Assembly (NCBI GenBank): GCA_041392845.1 | Contig: JAWKLG010000011.1 | Span: 124,001 to 188,000 of the forward strand | DNA: 64,000 bases | Direction: 5' to 3' | DNA from: JAGQWW01 sp041392845 | GTDB taxonomy: Bacteria > Bacteroidota > Bacteroidia > Chitinophagales > Saprospiraceae | Part shown: in pieces, positions 59,188 through 64,000 of the stretch | Numbering within the stretch: the stretch's first letter is position 1 | Layout: each line of letters begins with the position of its first letter | Translations under genes and position numbers: made by a program | Notes under the pieces: generated by a model | Database searches by the model: none | Seen by the model: only the letters and a program-made list of their open reading frames with translations | Told to the model about the DNA's origin: nothing

Positions 59188-61053
59188 TCATCTTCCCATG
59201 TGAATCAATAACACCGAAATATCTGCCGGGCTGACACCACTGATTCGACTGGCTTGGCCAATAGTTCGGGGCTTTTGAGTGGCTAATTTTTCACGGGCTT
59301 CAGAAGACAATGCGTTTAATGCACGGTAATCGAAGTTATCTATTAGGACTACCTCCTCCAGGCGGTTCATCTTGTCTACCATTTCCTGTTCGCGTTGAAT
59401 GTAGCCTTCGTATTTCATATTGATTTCAGCCAATTCAACTATTTCGCGATCGTACTTGTCAAGGAATGATTGTAGTTCAGGAATCTTTGCTGTCAGGTCG
59501 TCGAGACCGATATGAGGTCTGACCAAAATGCTGTGCAATTTGACTTTTTGAGTCAAAGGTGCAGAGCCGATTTCATTTAAAAAGCCATTGACCTGATCAG
59601 GAGAAACACTATAGTCACGAATGAATTTTTCAATTTCGGCAGAAGAGGTCAATTTGGTCTGAACCCTTTCCATTCTTTGATCCATGTTGTTCATACCCAA
59701 GGCCTTGGCCAATGGGGTAAGTCTCAAATCTGCATTGTCCTGACGAAGCAAAATTCGGTATTCTGCTCTGGAGGTAAACATTCGATAGGGCTCTTTGGTG
59801 CCTTTGTTTACCAGGTCGTCTATCAATACTCCGATGTATGCTTCAGAACGTTTCAAAACAAATGGCTCCAAATCATTTACTGCCTGATGAGCATTGATTC
59901 CTGCCATCAATCCTTGCGATCCGGCTTCTTCATATCCGGTGGTGCCGTTGATTTGGCCGGCAAAGAAAAGGTTCTTTACCAAATGCGTCTCTAGATTAAT
60001 CCCCAACTGTGTAGGTGGGAAAAAGTCATACTCGATTGCATATCCAGGACGGAACATCTTCATGTTTTCAAAGCCGGGTACCTTCCTCAAAGCTTTGTAC
60101 TGAACATCTTCCGGCAAGGAAGAAGAAAACCCGTTGACGTAAATCTCACAAGTATCCCAACCTTCCGGTTCTACAAATAACTGATGCCTGTCGCGGTCTG
60201 CAAAACGATCAATTTTATCTTCAATACTTGGACAATACCTAGGCCCCAAGCCCTTGATTCGACCATTGAACATGGGCGAACGATCAAATCCTTCTTTTAA
60301 AAGATCATGTACCTCATTGCTGGTATAGGTGACATGACAAGGAATTTGTTTTTCAAGTTTTGGAGTATCGGTGTAGGAAAATTTACCTGGAACTTCATCA
60401 CCGTCCTGGATTTCCATTTTGGAATAATCCAGTGTTCGGCCATCTACCCTCGGAGGAGTTCCGGTTTTCATCCTTCCGGCTTCAAAACCAAGCTCCACCA
60501 ACTGCTCAGTGATTCCTTTTGCAGCTTTTTCTCCGGCACGGCCGCCACCAAACTGCTTTTCTCCAATATGGATGATACCGTTTAAAAAAGTACCGTTGGT
60601 CAGTACTACAGATTTTGAAGGAATTTCAATTCCCATTCCGGTACGAACACCTTTGGCAACACCATTTTTTACTACAATACCGGTAATCATCTCCTGCCAG
60701 AAATCAATATTAGGGTTTGCTTCCAGCATCAATCTCCATTTATTGGCAAATAACATGCGGTCGCTTTGGGCGCGAGGACTCCACATGGCAGGTCCCTTGG
60801 AGCGGTTCAACATTCTGAACTGCACCATGGTACTATCGGTCACGATTCCGGAATAACCGCCCAATGCATCAATTTCACGAACGATTTGCCCTTTTGCTAC
60901 CCCACCCATGGCAGGATTGCATGACATTTGAGCGATGGTATTCATGTTCATTGTAGCCAACAACACCTTCGAACCCAAATTCGCAGCAGCCACTGCCGCT
61001 TCACATCCCGCATGACCCGCTCCTACTACAATTACATCGTATTCTGGAAACAT
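59188..61053 (-). CDS. mnmG: tRNA uridine-5-carboxymethylaminomethyl(34) synthesis enzyme MnmG
   Basis: MnmG (GidA) acts with MnmE to modify the wobble uridine of several tRNAs, using FAD and a methylene-folate. The FAD motif VVGAGHAGCEAAVAAANLG is at residues 10-28. The family signatures GGGRAGEKAAKGITEQLVEL, GLGPRYCPSIEDKI and TGYEEAGSQGLMAGINA follow. The C-terminal helical part binds MnmE and tRNA. The 621-residue length is typical. It is divergent from the RDD gene. Confidence 0.96.
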   Translation of the reverse strand: MFPEYDVIVVGAGHAGCEAAVAAANLGSKVLLATMNMNTIAQMSCNPAMGGVAKGQIVREIDALGGYSGIVTDSTMVQFRMLNRSKGPAMWSPRAQSDRMLFANKWRLMLEANPNIDFWQEMITGIVVKNGVAKGVRTGMGIEIPSKSVVLTNGTFLNGIIHIGEKQFGGGRAGEKAAKGITEQLVELGFEAGRMKTGTPPRVDGRTLDYSKMEIQDGDEVPGKFSYTDTPKLEKQIPCHVTYTSNEVHDLLKEGFDRSPMFNGRIKGLGPRYCPSIEDKIDRFADRDRHQLFVEPEGWDTCEIYVNGFSSSLPEDVQYKALRKVPGFENMKMFRPGYAIEYDFFPPTQLGINLETHLVKNLFFAGQINGTTGYEEAGSQGLMAGINAHQAVNDLEPFVLKRSEAYIGVLIDDLVNKGTKEPYRMFTSRAEYRILLRQDNADLRLTPLAKALGMNNMDQRMERVQTKLTSSAEIEKFIRDYSVSPDQVNGFLNEIGSAPLTQKVKLHSILVRPHIGLDDLTAKIPELQSFLDKYDREIVELAEINMKYEGYIQREQEMVDKMNRLEEVVLIDNFDYRALNALSSEAREKLATQKPRTIGQASRISGVSPADISVLLIHMGR

Positions 61054-61136
61054 TGATTTCTAAAATTTTATGAATACTTTTTCTAAAAATAAGCTATCTA
61101 ACCTAGTACTAAGGTTGCTCAGTCCGAAAAAGTTTG

Positions 61137-61144
61137 CAAAAATA
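61137..61144 (-). promoter_or_regulatory. Putative -7 element of mnmG
   Basis: TATTTTTG on the minus strand fits TAnnTTTG and would leave a leader of about 75 nt. It lies inside the divergent region shared with the RDD gene. Confidence 0.4.
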
Positions 61145-61168
61145 AGAAATTCAGAATTTTAAAGCTTT

Positions 61169-61200
61169 TTTGAACGGATATTGACAGAATTTTACCTTTG
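61169..61200 (+). promoter_or_regulatory. Bacteroidota-type promoter of the RDD-rlmD operon
   Basis: TTTG (61169-61172), a 20-nt spacer and TACCTTTG (61193-61200) match both halves of the Bacteroidota consensus. The RDD start is 20 nt behind the -7 element. This is the clearest promoter in the window. Confidence 0.7.
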
Positions 61201-61219
61201 CCCGACTTATTTTTGAAAG

Positions 61220-61963
61220 ATGAAGACCATAGAAATTCTAACTACACAAAATGTAACCATCGATTATGAGCTGGCAGGGGTCCGTGACAGGGTCATCGCT
61301 TTCTTCATTGATGGTATCATTTATACGGTTTTTACATTTATAATGATCTTCCTGGTTTTCAACGCCCAACGTGTTATTATGGAAATGGGCGAGTTCCTTT
61401 GGACTTTCATTTCTATTGGTTTGTATGTAGGTTGGATTTTTTACCATGTCCTTTTTGAAATTTTTAATAATGGACAATCCATTGGAAAAAAAGCCTTAGG
61501 CATAAAAGTGGTTAGAATCGATGGAAAAGAGCCTGGACTTTTTGATTTTTTGCTGCGCGGTGTATTCCATTTAGTAGATACATTATTTACTGCCGGAGTA
61601 GTGGGTGTAGTTTTAATTGCCTCCACCGACAAAACCCAGCGTTTGGGTGACATGGCAGCCAATACTACAGTCATCAAAAAAAGATCTTCCAGGCAATTTC
61701 AACTCATGGATATTTTGGGAATTCAAAATACGGAGACCTATGAACCATTGTATCCAGAAGTAACCCGACTGAATGAACAGGAAATGCTACTGATTAAAAA
61801 TGCTATTTCGAGATACCAGGAGTTTCCAAACAAGGCCCATCAGGAGGCTATTGTTCAATTGACTGAAAGGTTGACTGAAATTTTAGGCATGAAAGAAGTG
61901 CCCAAAGGGAAAATCAAATTTTTAAAAACATTATTAAAGGACTACATCGTCCTCACCAGATAA
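61220..61963 (+). CDS. RDD family membrane protein
   Basis: The 247-residue protein has four hydrophobic segments within residues 20-140. The family's first Arg-Asp-Asp pattern is seen as AGVRDRVIAFFIDGIIY, and the later GQSIGKKALGIKVVRIDG loop is typical of RDD proteins. The C-terminal 90 residues are soluble and helical. RDD proteins have been proposed to be transporters, for example for compatible solutes or Na+/H+ exchange. The gene lies 14 bp ahead of the rlmD-like gene in the same operon. Confidence 0.87.
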   Translation: MKTIEILTTQNVTIDYELAGVRDRVIAFFIDGIIYTVFTFIMIFLVFNAQRVIMEMGEFLWTFISIGLYVGWIFYHVLFEIFNNGQSIGKKALGIKVVRIDGKEPGLFDFLLRGVFHLVDTLFTAGVVGVVLIASTDKTQRLGDMAANTTVIKKRSSRQFQLMDILGIQNTETYEPLYPEVTRLNEQEMLLIKNAISRYQEFPNKAHQEAIVQLTERLTEILGMKEVPKGKIKFLKTLLKDYIVLTR

Positions 61964-61977
61964 ATAGAAACCTTTTT

Positions 61978-63392
61978 ATGGGAAGGAGAAGAAAATGGAA
62001 AATCATGCAATTCGATGATGTGGAAATTACCCGCATTGCCGACAAGGGAAAAGGAATTGGTCTGGCTCCTGATGGCAGGGTGATTTTTGTAGAAAGAGTT
62101 GCAAAAGGTGACGTGGTGGATGTCAAGGTTTCAAAAAAAAACAAGGATTATTACGAGGCCTTTCCGCTTACCTATAAAAAATTGTCCTCTGATAGGATCG
62201 AACCTTTTTGCCAGCATTATGAGGTTTGTGGAGGTTGTCAGATGCAACATTTATCTTATGCCACTCAATTGGCTTACAAACAGGATGTGGTAGATGCTGC
62301 CATCAGACGAATTGGAAAGGTGAAGGTTAATGAGATTTTGCCCATCGTAGGTGCGGAACAAACAACCTTCTACCGAAATAAACTGGAATACGCCTACTCC
62401 AACAAACAATGGTTGACCAAAGAGAATTGGATGCGGGGCTTGCCGATGGAGAAAAAGTTTTGGGGTATCATCGTCCCAGAGCTTTTGACAAGATTATAGA
62501 TATCCAATATTGTTATCACCAGGAGGATCCATCCAATGATATCCGTAATTTTCTGATTGAACTTGGCCAGAGAACAGGATTTGTCTTGCTGGGATGCACG
62601 AGCGAATACCGGATTTTTGAGAAACATCATGATGCGGGTTTTGACGACTGGAGAAATTATGCTGGTAGTCATTTTTTCAGCTCCGGAAATGGATAAAATA
62701 AAGGCTTACCTCGATGCAATTCTGAGAAATTTCCTCAAATCACCACACTATTATATTGTATCAATGAAAAGGTAAATGATTACCTGGGCGATTTGGATAT
62801 GATTACCTATTCAGGACCGGGTTTCATTAAGGAACAATTGGGTCATGTACAGTTTAAGATTGGACCCAAATCCTTTTTTCAAACCAATACCCGACAGGCA
62901 AAAGTGCTATATGATAAAGTAGTAGAATTTGCGGATTTGCAAGGAGATGAAAATGTTTACGATTTGTACACTGGACTTGGAAGCATCGCGCAGTATGTTG
63001 CGCACAAATGCAAGTCTGTGGTGGGAGTAGAAGAAGTGGAAGCTGCAATTGAAGACGCAAAAGAAAATGCACAGCTAAACGAGATTGACAATTGTATTTT
63101 TTATGCCGGCGATGTAAAGGATGTCTTGGACGAAGAATTTTCCAAAAAACATGGCAAGCCGGATTTGGTAATCACTGACCCACCGAGGGCAGGGATGCAT
63201 GCAAAGGTGGTTGCAACCCTATTAGAACTTGAGGCTCCGAGGATTGTTTATGTAAGTTGCAATCCTGCTACCCAGGCCAGAGATTTGAATCTTTTGGATG
63301 AAAAATACGAGGTAGTAAAATTGCAGCCCGTCGATATGTTTCCCAATACTCATCATATCGAGACGGTCGCTTTGTTGAAATTAAGGTCATAA
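61978..63392 (+). pseudogene. 23S rRNA (uracil-5-)-methyltransferase RlmD-like, broken by three frame breaks
   Basis: RlmD-type enzymes methylate C5 of a uridine in 23S rRNA. The N-terminal TRAM domain and the Fe-S cysteines (C78, C84, C87 in FCQHYEVCGGC) are in the first frame. The middle is split over two other frames. The catalytic part (DLYTGLGSIAQYVA, TDPPRAGMH, and VSCNPATQARD with the nucleophile Cys) is intact in the last frame. Alignment by eye with the expected protein gives one missing base near 62422, one extra near 62565 and one missing near 62728. All family parts are present, so it is either a very recent pseudogene or an intact gene with sequence errors. The second is likelier. 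Confidence 0.8.
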
Positions 63393-63406
63393 AAATTAGA
63401 GATTTA

Positions 63407-63757
63407 ATGGACGAAAGGAACGAAAAGCAGCTAAAATTGCTGGAGTTAGAATTAAGAAATTACAAACCTGCCCTCAAAAAAGCTTGCGAAACCATCGTAG
63501 AGCAAAATGTTTCCAATTTCCCCATCATGGTTTTGCATCAAAAACCGGTTGAAATTGGCATAGAGGTAATTGAAAGAGATAAAGTGGCCGGCAACTGGTC
63601 AGTAAGCGCATCCACGATGGAAGAATTCATCGCCAAATCCCTAATACAAGAAGAAAAACTGGAGAGTTTCCGCTCTCTGTACCAGAGCCATAAAAACCAA
63701 ATCTGCCTGTTTTTGGTAACGGAAGGTGGTGCGGATTTTGTTTTCCTGCCCGAGTAA
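63407..63757 (+). CDS. Conserved small protein of unknown function
   Basis: The 116-residue protein is soluble and mixed alpha/beta with no motif I recognise. The N-terminal 30 residues form a charged helix (NEKQLKLLELELRNYKPALK), followed by strands such as FPIMVLHQKPVEIGIEVI and the end ICLFLVTEGGADFVFLPE. The gene follows the rlmD-like gene by 14 bp and is probably in the same operon. A short inverted word array begins behind its stop. Confidence 0.7.
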   Translation: MDERNEKQLKLLELELRNYKPALKKACETIVEQNVSNFPIMVLHQKPVEIGIEVIERDKVAGNWSVSASTMEEFIAKSLIQEEKLESFRSLYQSHKNQICLFLVTEGGADFVFLPE

Positions 63758-63770
63758 ATATGCAAAGTAC

Positions 63771-63833
63771 GAGTGACGAATGACGAGTGACGAATACGTT
63801 CAAACCTAACTCATCATTCGTCACTCGTCATTC
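63771..63833. repeat. 18-bp perfect inverted repeat of GACGAGTGACGAAT words
   Basis: GAATGACGAGTGACGAAT (63778-63795) faces its exact complement at 63816-63833, with a 20-nt loop. A further GAGTGAC copy precedes it. It lies 13 nt behind the stop of the small protein gene and about 50 nt before the response regulator start. No T-tract follows. Confidence 0.8.
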
Positions 63834-63883
63834 CAAATTTCATTTTGGCTTTATATTGGTTTTATATTTAAAAAACCAGGTTT

Positions 63884-64000
63884 ATGGGCGGTTATGATTT
63901 GAACGGGAAATATGTGCTCATCATCGAAGACAATGCCGGTGATGCACGTTTGATTGAGATCCTGCTCAAAGAATCGGAGCTGTCCAGTTGTACCATTTTG
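63884..64000 (+). CDS. Response regulator receiver domain protein, partial
   Basis: The first 39 residues read as a CheY-like receiver domain: KYVLIIEDNAGDARLIEILL contains the acidic pair (ED) of the phosphorylation pocket. The gene continues beyond the window. The output domain, if any, is not visible. The ATG at 63884 lies behind an AT-rich stretch. Confidence 0.8.
   Translation, partial: MGGYDLNGKYVLIIEDNAGDARLIEILLKESELSSCTIL

Noticed and set aside
62793..63392. Independent short methyltransferase gene
   Set aside because: It begins at a TTG in mid-domain and joins without loss to the upstream pieces of an RlmD-like protein.

Overview
The window comes from a member of the Bacteroidota, most like the Saprospiraceae and relatives. 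The signs are a giant secreted protein built from choice-of-anchor A, HYR-like, SdrD_B-like, PKD and SprB-like repeats; promoter elements of the TAnnTTTG type instead of -10/-35 boxes; starts with little or no Shine-Dalgarno signal; lipoprotein signals; and families such as DUF5723, DUF4230, DUF3108 and GCS2-CBS. Placement below phylum level is inference.

Bases 1-27824 (minus strand) are one enormous surface-protein gene. It enters the window without its C-terminus and would encode at least about 9270 residues. From N- to C-terminus it has a long basic signal peptide, a choice-of-anchor A adhesive domain, a carbohydrate-binding-like region, Ca-binding and PKD/Ig-like segments, a few HYR-like units, 19 SdrD_B-like units, 13 HYR-variant units, about 38 HYR-like units, and Ig/PKD-like and SprB-like units. 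The SdrD_B block has a strict higher-order order (BC A BC AA BC AAAA BC BC A, then a divergent last unit). Four single-base frame breaks lie in this block; at least one looks like a merger of two repeat spellings, so consensus errors are the simplest explanation.

Bases 28.4-43.1 kb hold a periplasmic isoaspartyl peptidase; a MocR regulator divergent from a DinB-cupin/DinB/PPOX operon; ClpS; a PrxQ-like peroxiredoxin; an EamA transporter; a GCS2-CBS ligase with a 37-residue membrane peptide behind it; a DUF819 transporter; an LPG-synthase-TM-like protein with DUF3108 and DUF4230 proteins; and an ECF sigma factor with an unknown partner. Bases 43.3-64 kb hold a POT peptide transporter, a PmtA-like methyltransferase, a GNAT, DnaG, a GT4 glycosyltransferase, GtrA, a GHMP (mevalonate-type) kinase, DUF5723, DgkA, an exonuclease/endonuclease/phosphatase family protein, TPR and TlpA lipoproteins, a membrane pyrophosphatase, MnmG, an RDD protein, a frame-broken 23S rRNA m5U methyltransferase (RlmD), a conserved small protein and the start of a response regulator.

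The most unexpected non-coding signal is a family of short-word tandem arrays (7-16 nt words, often facing an inverted copy) lying directly behind stop codons at seven places (33.0, 37.3, 39.0, 41.6-42.15, 55.9-56.6, 59.1 and 63.8 kb). Some words recur at several loci. The 55.9-56.6 kb locus also contains a duplicated composite element and six GACCC/GGGTC mini-hairpins. I saw no tRNA, rRNA, CRISPR array, insertion sequence or prophage.
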